This document shows, in pieces, positions 41,091 through 49,497 of a stretch of 64,000 nt of DNA. How positions within the stretch are numbered: the stretch's first letter is position 1; each line of letters starts with the position of its first letter. Origin of the DNA: JAZLJD01 sp045617725 (GTDB taxonomy: Bacteria > Bacillota > Clostridia > Lachnospirales > Lachnospiraceae). The DNA lies in NCBI GenBank assembly GCA_045617725.1, contig JAZLJD010000054.1:1-64000 (forward strand). The letters run 5' to 3'. The notes under the pieces were generated by a model. The model searched no databases. It saw only the letters and a program-made list of their open reading frames with translations, and was not told where the DNA came from. The translations under genes were made by a program, and so were the position numbers.

Positions 41091-41963
41091 GTGAAACAGA
41101 CAGATTATGAATTAATTGAAAAAAAGGACGCCGTTCGCAGACGTATCCTCAAGGTTGTGACCTATGTGTTCCTTGCGGTCTGTGCACTGTTTGTCCTGTT
41201 CCCGTTCTACTGGATGCTCCTTACAAGTATCAAGGGCTACAGTGCGTACAATGCGGAGTATGTTCCGAAGTTTTACACGCTTCAGCCGACCTTTGAGAAC
41301 TACGTATCCGCTTTCACGGCGGTTTCCCTCGGAAAATATTTCCTGAATACCTTCATTTTTACGATGGTGACCACGGCGATTATGCTGGTCGTAACCGTAC
41401 TGGCGGCATTTGCTTTTGCCCGCCTTGAGTTCCGCGGAAAGAACCTGTGCTTCACGATTTTCCTGTCGCTCATGATGATTCCGACCGAGCTCGTTGTCAT
41501 TACGAACTTTGTTACCATCACAAACTGGGGCATGCGAAACACGTTCATGGGCCTGATTCTTCCCAGCGTGACGAGTGTCTTCTATATTTATCTCCTCAAG
41601 GAGAATTTCGAGCAGGTTCCCGACGAGCTTTACAAGGCGGCCAAGGTGGATGGCACGAGCGACCTCAAGTATCTTCTGAAGGTCCTGGTTCCCATATGCA
41701 AGCCGACCATCGTAACCATCCTGATTCTGAAGGTGATTGAGTGCTGGAATTCCTACGTATGGCCTCGCCTCATTACGGATGACGAGAACTATTTCCTCGT
41801 AAGCAACGGAATTCAGACCATTCGCGAGAGCGGTTTCGGCCGTGAGAACATCCCGGCGATGATGGCAGCAGTTGTGGTCATCTCGATTCCTCTGATTATA
41901 CTGTTCCTTTTGTTCCATAAGAAGATTATGGAAGGCGTTTCGAGAGGAGGTACCAAGGGATGA
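41091..41963 (+). CDS. ABC sugar transporter permease, UgpE/MalG type, 290 aa
   Basis: Start is GTG at 41091 after AGGAGGTGGTTAA. Helix 1 is VVTYVFLAVCALFVLFPFYWML with the FPFYWML typical of MalG-type permeases; the EAA loop is ELYKAAKVDGTSDLKYLLKV (about 183-202). Overlaps the binding-protein gene by 4 bases. Forms the pore with the product of 40189. Confidence 0.92.
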   Translation: MKQTDYELIEKKDAVRRRILKVVTYVFLAVCALFVLFPFYWMLLTSIKGYSAYNAEYVPKFYTLQPTFENYVSAFTAVSLGKYFLNTFIFTMVTTAIMLVVTVLAAFAFARLEFRGKNLCFTIFLSLMMIPTELVVITNFVTITNWGMRNTFMGLILPSVTSVFYIYLLKENFEQVPDELYKAAKVDGTSDLKYLLKVLVPICKPTIVTILILKVIECWNSYVWPRLITDDENYFLVSNGIQTIRESGFGRENIPAMMAAVVVISIPLIILFLLFHKKIMEGVSRGGTKG

Positions 41964-43570
41964 TGAAGCAATTTAAGAAGGCTCTGGTCCTTGTTTTTGG
42001 CGTCCTGTGTGTGCTGGCTCTGACGGCCTGCCATGGCAATAAAACCAAGGTCGCATTCGAGGTGCCCGAAAGCTTTGATACGGAGACTCCGATTGAGATT
42101 ACCTTCTGGGCCAAAAACGATACGAACCTCGCTCAGGTGGCTGTCTATAACCGGGCGGTTGAGGAATTTCAGAAGCTCTATCCGAACGTGACGGTGACGC
42201 TTAGACTTTATACGGACTACACAAGACTTTACAATGATGTTATTACGAATATTTCGACGAATACGACGCCCAATGTGTGCATTACCTATCCCGACCATGT
42301 GGCTACGTATTTAACCGGTGCAGAAACGGTCGTGGCGCTCGACGAACTGCTTATGGACGAGCGATTCGGCCTGGGCGGAACGGAAGTGCCCTTTGAGGCA
42401 CCTGCGTTTTCCGAAATGGTGCCCAAGTTCTTAGAGGAAGGAAAGCTGGGCGGGCATTATTATGCGATGCCCTTCATGCGTTCGACGGAGGCCTGCTACG
42501 TGAACAAGACCTACGTGGAGAAGCTTGGATATACGCTCCCTGAGGTTCTGACATGGGACTTCATCTGGGAGGTTTCCGATGCGGCGATGGCCAAAGACGA
42601 TGACGGCGTATTCACGGTAAACGGCCAGCAGGTCATGATTCCGTTCATCTATAAGTCCACCGACAATATGATGATTCAATATCTTGAGCAGTGCGGTGCG
42701 GATTATTCCACCGGATACGGCGACATTCTTATGTTTAACGATACGACGACGGATTTCCTTAAGGAGATAGCGGAGCATGTTAAGAAAGGTTCCTTCTCCA
42801 CCTTTAAGATTTCCTCGTATCCCGCGAATTTCCTAAATGCCGGCCAGTGTATTTTTGCCATTGATTCGACCGCAGGTGCAACCTGGATGGGACCGAAGGC
42901 TCCGCTTGCCGATATCTGCATGGATGATTTTGTGGACTACGAAATTGCTGTTTTGCCCATTCCGCAGGTGGATACACAGAACCTTAAGATGATCAGCCAG
43001 GGACCGTCGGTATGTCTGTTCAACAAGGAGAATCCGCAGGAAGTGCTTGCTTCCTGGCTCTTTGTGCAGTACCTTTTGACGAACGACATTCAGATGGGCT
43101 ATGCGATGACGGAGGGCTACACCCCGGTTACACAAAAGGCCTGGGATTCCGAGGCGTACAGAGATTATCTTTCGCGCAGCGGAGAGGATAATGATACCTA
43201 CTATTCCGTCAAGATTGATGCAACGAAGCTGCTGCTTAATCACATCGACGAGACCTTCGTAACGCCGGTGTTCAACGGGTCGGCGTCGCTTCGAAATGCG
43301 GCCGGACAGGTGATTGAATCGACTACGCTGTCCATCCGCCGGAAGCAGACCGTGGATGATGCTTACTTTACGAATTTGTACGATGAAATGACGGCGCTTT
43401 ACCACCTTGATCAGGGTGCGGGCGTGAGCGGAGACCGGGATTTGGGACCGCTTCCGAAGACGGCAGTTGCGCTGATTTGTGCAGTGGCAGCCCTGTGGAT
43501 CCTGATGGGCGCGTATGTTCTTTGGCAGTATTTGAGGCAAAAACGTAAGGGCAAATCCCACAAAAATTAG
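41960..43570 (+). CDS. Sugar-binding lipoprotein with C-terminal membrane helix, 536 aa
   Basis: Lipobox ALTAC (Cys about 24) gives lipid attachment. The binding domain shows PIEITFWAKNDTNLAQVAVYN (about 45), VEEFQKLYPNVTVTL, YYAMPFMRSTEACYVNKTY (about 170-188) and AIDSTAGATWM, the general pattern of family-1 solute-binding proteins. Unusually, after the binding domain the chain ends with a hydrophobic helix (AVALICAVAALWILMGAYVLW, about 503-523) and a basic tail, so the protein would be anchored at both ends. Start overlaps the permease stop (ATGATGA). Ligand unknown. Confidence 0.87.
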   Translation: MMKQFKKALVLVFGVLCVLALTACHGNKTKVAFEVPESFDTETPIEITFWAKNDTNLAQVAVYNRAVEEFQKLYPNVTVTLRLYTDYTRLYNDVITNISTNTTPNVCITYPDHVATYLTGAETVVALDELLMDERFGLGGTEVPFEAPAFSEMVPKFLEEGKLGGHYYAMPFMRSTEACYVNKTYVEKLGYTLPEVLTWDFIWEVSDAAMAKDDDGVFTVNGQQVMIPFIYKSTDNMMIQYLEQCGADYSTGYGDILMFNDTTTDFLKEIAEHVKKGSFSTFKISSYPANFLNAGQCIFAIDSTAGATWMGPKAPLADICMDDFVDYEIAVLPIPQVDTQNLKMISQGPSVCLFNKENPQEVLASWLFVQYLLTNDIQMGYAMTEGYTPVTQKAWDSEAYRDYLSRSGEDNDTYYSVKIDATKLLLNHIDETFVTPVFNGSASLRNAAGQVIESTTLSIRRKQTVDDAYFTNLYDEMTALYHLDQGAGVSGDRDLGPLPKTAVALICAVAALWILMGAYVLWQYLRQKRKGKSHKN

Positions 43571-43604
43571 CTGATTTTCATCGGAAATATAGGATAATCG
43601 AATA

Positions 43605-43632
43605 TTGATTTATTCTTCTTATCAAGTATAAT
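43605..43632 (+). promoter_or_regulatory. Promoter of the two-domain lipoprotein gene
   Basis: TTGATT at 43605, 16-base spacer, TATAAT at 43627. It overlaps the upstream terminator. Confidence 0.55.
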
Positions 43633-43679
43633 AAACGTGATTTGGGGTGATAACGCCCTAAAGCACGTTTATTTTTTTC
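43631..43679 (+). terminator. Terminator of the ABC importer operon
   Basis: ATAAACGTG (43631) pairs with CACGTTTAT (43664) over 9 bp with more pairing inside, followed by seven T. The promoter -10 for the next gene overlaps its 5' arm. Confidence 0.82.
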
Positions 43680-43702
43680 TTTTTCATTAGGAGGAAATTA
43701 AA

Positions 43703-45109
43703 ATGAAGAAATTTTTAACACTTGTTCTTGCAGGTGCAATGATTCTTACCCTTGCAGCCTGTGACAAGAAAGATGAGCAGAATCCTGCTCCGGATGCATC
43801 CGCAGAACCGACTGCAACCGCAGAGGCTTCCGCTGCACCTTCCATGGCTGAGCTTTCCGCAAAGTCTGAAGGCGTTATGACTTATGATGAGTACCTGGCA
43901 GCAGCTGTTGATGCGCCTGTTGTAATCGAGACCTACGTACAGGATGCACAGTCCTGGTGGGACAACAAGGCTACCGTTTATACCCAGGATCCCGATGGCG
44001 CTTACTTCCTTTACGAGCTGACCTGCTCCGAGGAAGATTATGCAAAACTGGTTCCCGGCACCAAGATTCGCGTAGAAGGCTTCCGTGCAGAGTGGGCCGG
44101 CGAGGTTGAAGTAGCTTCCGGTGCAACCTTTACTTTTGTCGAGGGAGCTCCTACTTACGTAGCAGAACCCGTTGATGTAACCGCGTTCATCGGAACCGAC
44201 GAGCTTGAGAAGTACATGAATCAGAAGGTCGTTATGAAGAACGCAATCATCGAATCCGTAAGCTACAAGGGTGGCGAAGCAGGCGATGATATCTATGTTG
44301 ATGTTAACTACGGCGGCGAGTATTACAGCCTGTGCCTGGAGTACTACTTAAATGGTAGCGATGAGGCATTCTACAACAAGGTTGCTTCCCTTAAAGAGGG
44401 AGATATCGTTGATATCGAGGGCTTCCTTTACTGGTATTACGGCATGAATACCCACATTACCGCTGTTACCGTTACCGGCAGCGTAAACGACAAGTCCGAG
44501 GGCGTAATGAGCTATGCAGAGTATGTTGCAGCAGCTGTTGACGAGCCCGTAGTAATCGAGACCTATGTACAGGCAGCACAGTCCTGGTGGGACAACAAAG
44601 CTACCGTTTATACCCAGGATGCTGAGGGCGGTTACTTCCTTTATGAGATGGCTTGCTCCGAAGAAGACTACGCAAAACTGGTTCCCGGTACCAAGATCCG
44701 TGTAAACGGTTTCCGTGCTGAGTGGGCCGGCGAGATTGAAGTAGCTTCCGGTTGCACCTTCGAGTTTGTTGACGGACCTTCCTACATTGCAGTTCCCCGT
44801 GATGTAACCTACCTTTTGGACAAGGATGAGCTTGCAAATCACATGAACAAGATTGTTTACTTCACCAACATGACCGTTAAGTCCGTAGAGTACAAGGGTG
44901 GTCAGCCCGGTGACGATATCTACGTAACCATGACCGCTGAGAACGGCAACGATTACGATTTCTGCCTTGAGTACTACTTGAACGGCAATGACGAGAAGCT
45001 CTACAACAAGGTCGGCAACTTAGAGGCCGGCACCGTAGCCAATGTTAAGTGCTTCCTCTACTGGTACAACGGAATGAATCCGCACATTACCGCTGTTGAC
45101 CTCCAGTAG
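43703..45109 (+). CDS. Lipoprotein of two tandem homologous domains, 468 aa
   Basis: Start has AGGAGGAAATTAA upstream. Lipobox LTLAAC (Cys about 20) and an acidic Ala/Pro linker to about residue 50. Then two repeats of about 205 residues: each begins SEGVM-Y-EY-AAAVD-PVVIETYVQ, contains QSWWDNKATVYTQD, CSEEDYAKLVPGTKIRV and FRAEWAGE, then a distal block KGG--GDDIYV and CLEYYLNG. The repeats keep very high identity in protein and DNA. The pattern of short strands with WWDN and a GTKIRV turn suggests an OB-like fold; that is my inference. Strong codon bias suggests high expression. Ligand unknown. It lies between the sugar importer and a two-component system. Confidence 0.8.
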   Translation: MKKFLTLVLAGAMILTLAACDKKDEQNPAPDASAEPTATAEASAAPSMAELSAKSEGVMTYDEYLAAAVDAPVVIETYVQDAQSWWDNKATVYTQDPDGAYFLYELTCSEEDYAKLVPGTKIRVEGFRAEWAGEVEVASGATFTFVEGAPTYVAEPVDVTAFIGTDELEKYMNQKVVMKNAIIESVSYKGGEAGDDIYVDVNYGGEYYSLCLEYYLNGSDEAFYNKVASLKEGDIVDIEGFLYWYYGMNTHITAVTVTGSVNDKSEGVMSYAEYVAAAVDEPVVIETYVQAAQSWWDNKATVYTQDAEGGYFLYEMACSEEDYAKLVPGTKIRVNGFRAEWAGEIEVASGCTFEFVDGPSYIAVPRDVTYLLDKDELANHMNKIVYFTNMTVKSVEYKGGQPGDDIYVTMTAENGNDYDFCLEYYLNGNDEKLYNKVGNLEAGTVANVKCFLYWYNGMNPHITAVDLQ

Positions 45110-45111
45110 TA

Positions 45112-45270
45112 TCCATGGGGACCGGAGACGGTGTGTGAAACCGTGCGCCTCGGTGCTCCCGGTGCATGAAACAGAATAATTGAAGGAAATGGCGTCTGAC
45201 AAAGTGATGGGCTTGGTGATAGGAATCATGGCCCAAAGCGCTGCGTCGGACGCTTTTTTTGTGCGCCCGG
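45112..45270. mobile_element. Diverged relative of the MITE-like element, carrying a terminator
   Basis: GAAACAGAATAATTGAAGG followed by GCGTCTGAC corresponds closely to the interior of the 38563 element. The terminator (GCGTCTGAC at 45192 with GTCGGACGC at 45245, then seven T) probably closes the lipoprotein gene. The ATGGGGAC end is recognisable on the left only. Confidence 0.6.
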
Positions 45271-45330
45271 GAGCTTCCTGGTGATTCGGTTAATTAAGAA
45301 CCGAAGCACTAGGATACGTATCTTCATCAA

Positions 45331-45378
45331 ATCTTAATCGGAAAGCATCTTTTATCTTAATACCGCTTTCCATATAAT
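45331..45378 (+). promoter_or_regulatory. Promoter region of the two-component operon
   Basis: TATAAT at 45373. Upstream are two direct ATCTTAAT words (45331 and 45355), 24 bases apart, which could bind the OmpR-type regulator; inference only. Confidence 0.45.
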
Positions 45379-45402
45379 GAATACGTATTGGAGGAAATGA
45401 GC

Positions 45403-46101
45403 ATGCCAAACCTATTAATATGTGATGACGAGAAAGATATCGTAAACGCACTGAAAATCTATCTCTCCGACCCGGATTATACGATTTATGAGGCGTATAA
45501 CGGCCGCGAAGCGCTTGCGATAGTGGAAACAGAGGAGATTCATCTGATTCTTCTTGATATTATGATGCCTGTTATGGACGGCATTACTGCGATGGCCGCA
45601 ATCCGGGCAAAAAGCAATGTCCCGATTATTATCCTTACCGCCAAGGGCGAAGAAACGGACAAAATCCTGGGGCTTAACGTGGGAGCAGACGATTATGTCA
45701 CGAAACCATTTAATCCGCTGGAGGTCACAGCCCGTGTCAAATCCCAACTGCGTCGCTACTTAAAGCTTGGTGGCGGTGCGGTCAGCACCGAGGAATATCA
45801 TAACGGCGGCATTGAGCTGAACGATCGTACAAAGGAAGTGACGTTGGATGGCGAACGGGTTCTTCTGACGCCGAAGGAGTATGAAATCTTGAAGCTCTTC
45901 ATTTCCAATCCCGACCGGGTTTTCTCGCCGAAGGAAATCTACAATATTGTCTGGAAGGAAAAACCTTTCGGAACTGACAATACGGTGGCGGTTCACATTC
46001 GTCATCTGCGGGAAAAACTTGAAATTAATCCGGCCGAGCCCAGATATATAAAGGTTATTTTTGGCCAGGGTTATAAAATGGAAGGAGAAAGAAAAAAATG
46101 A
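45403..46101 (+). CDS. OmpR-family response regulator, 232 aa
   Basis: Start chosen at 45403, seven bases after GGAGG. Receiver domain: acidic pair in LLICDDEKDIV (about 3-13), phospho-Asp in LILLDIMMPVMDG (about 52), TAKGEE and the switch Lys in DDYVTKPFNPLE (about 103). The C-terminal winged helix shows LTPKEYEILKLF, then VFSPKEIYNIVWKEKPFGTDN and HIRHLREKLE, with YIKVIFGQGYKME at the end. Closest general type is VanR/PhoP-like. Translationally coupled to the kinase by a 4-base overlap. Confidence 0.94.
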   Translation: MPNLLICDDEKDIVNALKIYLSDPDYTIYEAYNGREALAIVETEEIHLILLDIMMPVMDGITAMAAIRAKSNVPIIILTAKGEETDKILGLNVGADDYVTKPFNPLEVTARVKSQLRRYLKLGGGAVSTEEYHNGGIELNDRTKEVTLDGERVLLTPKEYEILKLFISNPDRVFSPKEIYNIVWKEKPFGTDNTVAVHIRHLREKLEINPAEPRYIKVIFGQGYKMEGERKK

Positions 46102-47774
46102 AGCGGTTTATAAAGACGCTTGCGGGCAAAACAATTCTGTTTGTTTTGTGCATTACATTTATCAGTCTGTTTTTGGCGTGCGTAGCCTGCGTCGTCATGT
46201 GCGCGGAGTCCGGATTGAATTTTTACGGATCGACTTTGGAGGAACTTGAGAGGGTAGTAACGGCGAATTATCTGCGGGGATCCTATTATGCAGACATATT
46301 TTCGGCGAAACAGGTACTTTATGTGCTGCAGGTTGTTTACGAAGTGCGGTTTACGTTTTTTCTTGTTATGCTGGGGATTCTGCTTTTGGCAATCGCATGT
46401 TTTGTGCCTCTTATGTATGCGGCCGGGCGGAGTCCAAAGACCGAGGAATTTACGGGAGGACCGCTTTATAAGGTTCCCTTTGACGTTGTTTTGTTTGCCG
46501 GCGGAATCTGTGTAATCGGGGAGTTCTGCTTTGCCCATGAAGTGCTGTGTGACCTGATTCAAAATGATTTTGTCAGTGTCTGTGTTTTCGCAGGGGCATC
46601 GATTGTTGCATTGAATGTGTTCCTCGGCTTATGCATGAGCGCTGCGAGCAGGCTCAAGCAGAATACCTTTTTTAGAAACACCTTGATTTATCGCATTCTT
46701 TCTCTTATGTGGAAGGTGTTATGCTATGCATGGAAGAAGTTATGTAAACTATGCCATTTTGCGGCGGAACTTATCTGCGCAATCCCCATCATATGGAAGA
46801 CAGGTGTTGCGTATCTGAGCATTTCGTTTTTGGAACTTGTGATTATCTGTGCTACGTCCGATGCGACCGAAGTGACGATACTACTGTGGCTCTTTGAAAA
46901 AATCCTTCTGCTTCCGGTTGTATTGTTTTTGGCACTGATGCTGAGACGGCTTCAAAAGAGTGGAATGGCGCTGGCCGCCGGTGACCTTACCTACCACACG
47001 GATACTGATAAGCTTTGGTGGGATTTTAAGAAACATGGAGAAAATCTGAATCGCATTGCGGAGGGCATGAGCATTGCCGTGGAGGACCGCCTTAAGAGCG
47101 AACGCATGAAGACGGAACTCATTACAAATGTCTCGCATGATTTGAAGACGCCGTTGACTTCAATAGTCAACTATGCCACTTTGATCGGCCAAGAAGAATG
47201 TGAGAACCCGAAAGTGGCTGAATATGCGGAAGTTTTGGTGCGACAGTCGGAAAAACTGAAGCGACTCATTGAAGATCTGGTAGAGGCGTCCAAGGCGTCG
47301 ACCGGAAATCTGGATGTTCTGCCGATTCCATGCGATGCTGCTGTTTTTCTTTCGCAGGCCGCCGGAGAATATGAGGAGAAATTGCAAAAAAGCGAGCTGA
47401 CGCTGGTTGTGAAGCAACCAGAGGAGGAACTGCGCATCCTGGCGGACGGCCGACGCATGTGGCGCATTTTTGATAATCTCATGAACAATGCCTGCAAATA
47501 TGCGCAACCCGGAACTCGCGTGTATCTTTCCCTGCAGAAACAGGCAGGGAACGCAGTGATTACTTTTAAGAATATATCGCGGGATTCCCTTGATATGACG
47601 GAGGAGGAACTGATGGAGCGGTTTACACGCGGCGATTCTTCGCGGAACACCGAAGGAAACGGACTCGGCCTCTCAATCGCTAAGAGCCTGGCGGAACTGC
47701 AGGGCGGCAGCCTGCATGTTGAGATAGACGGCGATTTATTTAAGGCAATACTGCAATTTCCCTTGGTGGACTAA
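46098..47774 (+). CDS. Membrane sensor histidine kinase, 558 aa
   Basis: About six transmembrane helices occupy residues 10-285, with little extracellular sequence, so the signal may be membrane-embedded or come from a partner. A HAMP-like stretch (MALAAGDLTYHTDTDKL) leads to the phospho-acceptor box TNVSHDLKTPLTSIVNYATL (about 340-359). The ATPase domain shows the N-box NLMNNACKYAQPGTRVYL (about 462) and the G2 segment TEGNGLGLSIAKSLAELQGG (about 519-538). Paired with the regulator at 45403. The tandem lipoprotein and importer upstream suggest a link to surface or nutrient sensing, without proof. Confidence 0.93.
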   Translation: MKRFIKTLAGKTILFVLCITFISLFLACVACVVMCAESGLNFYGSTLEELERVVTANYLRGSYYADIFSAKQVLYVLQVVYEVRFTFFLVMLGILLLAIACFVPLMYAAGRSPKTEEFTGGPLYKVPFDVVLFAGGICVIGEFCFAHEVLCDLIQNDFVSVCVFAGASIVALNVFLGLCMSAASRLKQNTFFRNTLIYRILSLMWKVLCYAWKKLCKLCHFAAELICAIPIIWKTGVAYLSISFLELVIICATSDATEVTILLWLFEKILLLPVVLFLALMLRRLQKSGMALAAGDLTYHTDTDKLWWDFKKHGENLNRIAEGMSIAVEDRLKSERMKTELITNVSHDLKTPLTSIVNYATLIGQEECENPKVAEYAEVLVRQSEKLKRLIEDLVEASKASTGNLDVLPIPCDAAVFLSQAAGEYEEKLQKSELTLVVKQPEEELRILADGRRMWRIFDNLMNNACKYAQPGTRVYLSLQKQAGNAVITFKNISRDSLDMTEEELMERFTRGDSSRNTEGNGLGLSIAKSLAELQGGSLHVEIDGDLFKAILQFPLVD

Positions 47775-47784
47775 TGGAGAGCTT

Positions 47785-47840
47785 GGAAGAATAGGGAAAT
47801 GAAAGAATAGGGGAAATGAAAGAATAGGGGAAATGGAACG
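47785..47840. repeat. 17-bp tandem repeat after the kinase gene
   Basis: GAAAGAATAGGGGAAAT and variants occur three times in a row just after the stop codon. Confidence 0.8.
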
Positions 47841-47861
47841 ATAGAGATACAAGGAGATTTT

Positions 47862-47890
47862 GGGGACTGCGGCGACGCAGTCCCTTTTTT
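47862..47890 (+). terminator. Terminator of the two-component operon
   Basis: GGGACTGC pairs with GCAGTCCC around GGCGAC, followed by TTTTTT. Confidence 0.9.
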
Positions 47891-47901
47891 ACGGAAGGAT
47901 G

Positions 47902-48062
47902 CTTGAAAACGAAGCGGCGCCGTACCTGGCAAAGCGGCGCTTGAAAACGAAGCGGCGCCGTACCCGGCGAAGCGGCGCCTGAAAACGAGGCGGCGCCGTA
48001 CCCGGCGAAGCGGCGCCTGAAAACGAAGCGGCGCCGTACCTGGCGAAGCGGCGCTTGAAAAC
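47902..48062. repeat. 38-bp tandem repeat, four full units and a partial
   Basis: Units begin at 47902, 47940, 47978 and 48016, with a 9-base remnant at 48054. Each contains the palindrome CGGCGCCG and differs at two or three positions. It sits between the terminator and the 3' end of a minus-strand gene; GC is far above the surroundings. Confidence 0.93.
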
Positions 48063-48289
48063 TAAGACAGGGTCTTCAGCGTCTCGAAAAGCTCGAGGTC
48101 GGATGCGGTCACCTTGATATTGGTGTCGATGACGCGACCATCCGGTTCTGTGACGGTAATCGACAGAATCGTGCCTTCGGGCACGCCGGCCTGCTTCACT
48201 GCGTTTAAGAACAAAGGAAATTTCGGATGGTTTCCGGTGAAGGTCTCCCAAGCTCCTTTTATTTTAAAAATTGCCTGCATATTGTTCAT
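48062..48289 (-). CDS. Small conserved-looking hypothetical protein, 75 aa
   Basis: Start chosen at 48289, which has GAGGAGG at the correct distance; the frame extends 13 codons further but without a site. The protein reads as an alpha/beta unit (QAIFKIKGAWETFTGNHPKFP, then FLNAVKQAGVPEGTILSITV, then DLELFETLKTL). A TATAAT-like -10 lies on the minus strand at about 48333-48338. I do not recognise a named family. Its stop abuts the 38-bp repeat array. Confidence 0.7.
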   Translation of the reverse strand: MNNMQAIFKIKGAWETFTGNHPKFPLFLNAVKQAGVPEGTILSITVTEPDGRVIDTNIKVTASDLELFETLKTLS

Positions 48290-48359
48290 AATAATACCTC
48301 CTCGTTGGGGCTTTTTGTTTTTGGCCAATAGAATTATACCATAAGTCGATACGCGGTAA

Positions 48360-48541
48360 TAATATTATATTCGTCCGGCTGGGAATTACTTGTTGTGTTT
48401 GGGTTTGCAATAGCTTATGTACTGATATCAGCATTGGTAATTTTTAATGCAGAGCCGGAAACGTTTCAAACTATGTACGATGCGATTTATTGGGCAACCA
48501 TATCATTAACAAACTTTCCTAAATTTCCCGGAATCCTCTAA
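48360..48541 (+). pseudogene. Relic of a potassium-channel (ion_trans_2) gene
   Basis: An open stretch in one frame codes SGWELLVVFGFAIAYVLISA, then ALVIFNAEPETFQTMYDA and IYWATISLTNF, closing at a stop at 48539. This matches the outer helix and pore helix of two-helix K+ channels up to the point where the selectivity filter (TVGYGD) should begin; there the sequence turns into unrelated residues. No start codon with a ribosome site and no second helix remain. Confidence 0.65.
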
Positions 48542-48542
48542 G

Positions 48543-48870
48543 AAACAGCTCATTTTCACCCCATTTTGACATTTTCACATCGGGATTAAGGAAAATTCGG
48601 AAATGCGATGTAATTTTTGGCTGAAAAATGGTCTTGGTGACATCGGGATTTGCAATTATTGAATATTCCGCCGTATAGTGACGTGGGAAATCTCTGAAAA
48701 TGACATCGGAAATTTTGAATAGGAATATCTCGATGTCATATATGTTATGTAAACCACAAGAAAGAACTGAAAATACATCGAGAGAGATGTGATTTGTGAA
48801 TTCCGCTGTTTAGATTTTGTCTTAGAATTCTTTGCGACATCGCGATAAGCCGAAATAGAGAAATCCGATG
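48543..48870. other. AT-rich island with GACATCGGG-type words
   Basis: No gene. ACATCG or CGATGT occurs about eight times in both orientations (e.g. 48576, 48601, 48638, 48838), echoing the island at 33634-33888. Confidence 0.6.
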
Positions 48871-48933
48871 CCTCGGGCCGACCCCAACAAGCCTTGGGCC
48901 GGCCCCAACAAGCCTCGGGCCGGCCCCAACAAG
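48871..48933. repeat. 21-bp tandem repeat, three units
   Basis: CCTCGGGCCGGCCCCAACAAG repeats at 48871, 48892 and 48913 with one or two changes each. GC-rich, directly before the lone MITE arm. Confidence 0.9.
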
Positions 48934-48947
48934 CCACCCGCCGGCAC

Positions 48948-48992
48948 ATCACTTTATCGCTTTAATGTGATAAATACCCCCGTCCCCATTGA
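48948..48992. mobile_element. Single arm of the MITE-like element
   Basis: CACTTTATCGCTTTAATGTG and then CCCCCGTCCCCATTGA match the right arm of the 38563 element with a few changes. No left arm was found. CCCCATTGA is repeated once more at about 48996. Confidence 0.75.
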
Positions 48993-49026
48993 TTCCCCAT
49001 TGATCCCCCCCTCGCAACATCCCCTA

Positions 49027-49055
49027 TTGACGCCACCCCGTCCCCGTGCTATATT
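49027..49055 (+). promoter_or_regulatory. Promoter of valS
   Basis: TTGACG at 49027, 17-base spacer, TATATT at 49050; the T-box leader begins soon after. Confidence 0.75.
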
Positions 49056-49061
49056 GACAAA

Positions 49062-49345
49062 GTAAAAGCAATGACGAAGAGGAGTAGCGTTCAAAGGCTT
49101 CGACAGAGAAGAGCCCCGGTTGTTTCAAAGACCGGCTGGAAGGGCTCGCGAGGAGTTGGATGTGAAGGTAGCTTCCGAGCCGGCAGGCTGAACATTTCGA
49201 TTAGTAGGCATGCACGCGAGCGCCCGTTACAGCGCAGATGAATCCGCAAGAGATTGAAGGTTCGTCACAGAGGCCGGGATTCCGGTGAACAAAGGTGGTA
49301 CCGCGTTTATGACGCCCTTTGCATAGGCAGAGGGCGTTTTTGTTA
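49062..49345 (+). promoter_or_regulatory. T-box leader of valS
   Basis: The conserved AAAGGTGGTACCGCG is at 49291-49305, followed by a terminator (ACGCCCT at 49312 with AGGGCGT at 49331, then T). The 5' part begins with GACGAAGAGGAGTAG, typical for stem I leaders. A GTA triplet at 49168-49170 in GAAGGTAGCTTC may be the valine specifier codon. Uncharged tRNA-Val would promote read-through. Confidence 0.93.
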
Positions 49346-49368
49346 TGGCAACGAGCCAAGTGGACACC

Positions 49369-49436
49369 GCGCTTGCGCGGGTGGACATTTGGCGACTGCT
49401 AATCATCTGTCGGGCGAAGCCTGGCAGATGTCCCGA
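49369..49436 (+). other. Two strong hairpins between T-box and valS
   Basis: CCGCGC-TT-GCGCGG (49369-49382) is flanked by GTGGACA direct repeats; CATCTGTC with GGCAGATG (about 49407-49433) follows, with an inner GGC/GCC. Neither has a T run; they may affect leader folding or mRNA stability. Confidence 0.55.
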
Positions 49437-49497
49437 TAGATAAACGAACCCGAAGCCCTTCAGAACAATAAATTCACAAACATGAAGGAGGACCATT

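Noticed and set aside
47889..48251. 120-residue minus-strand frame through the 38-bp array
   Set aside because: It overlaps the 75-aa gene in a different frame and is made mainly of repeat-coded Arg/Ala/Pro.
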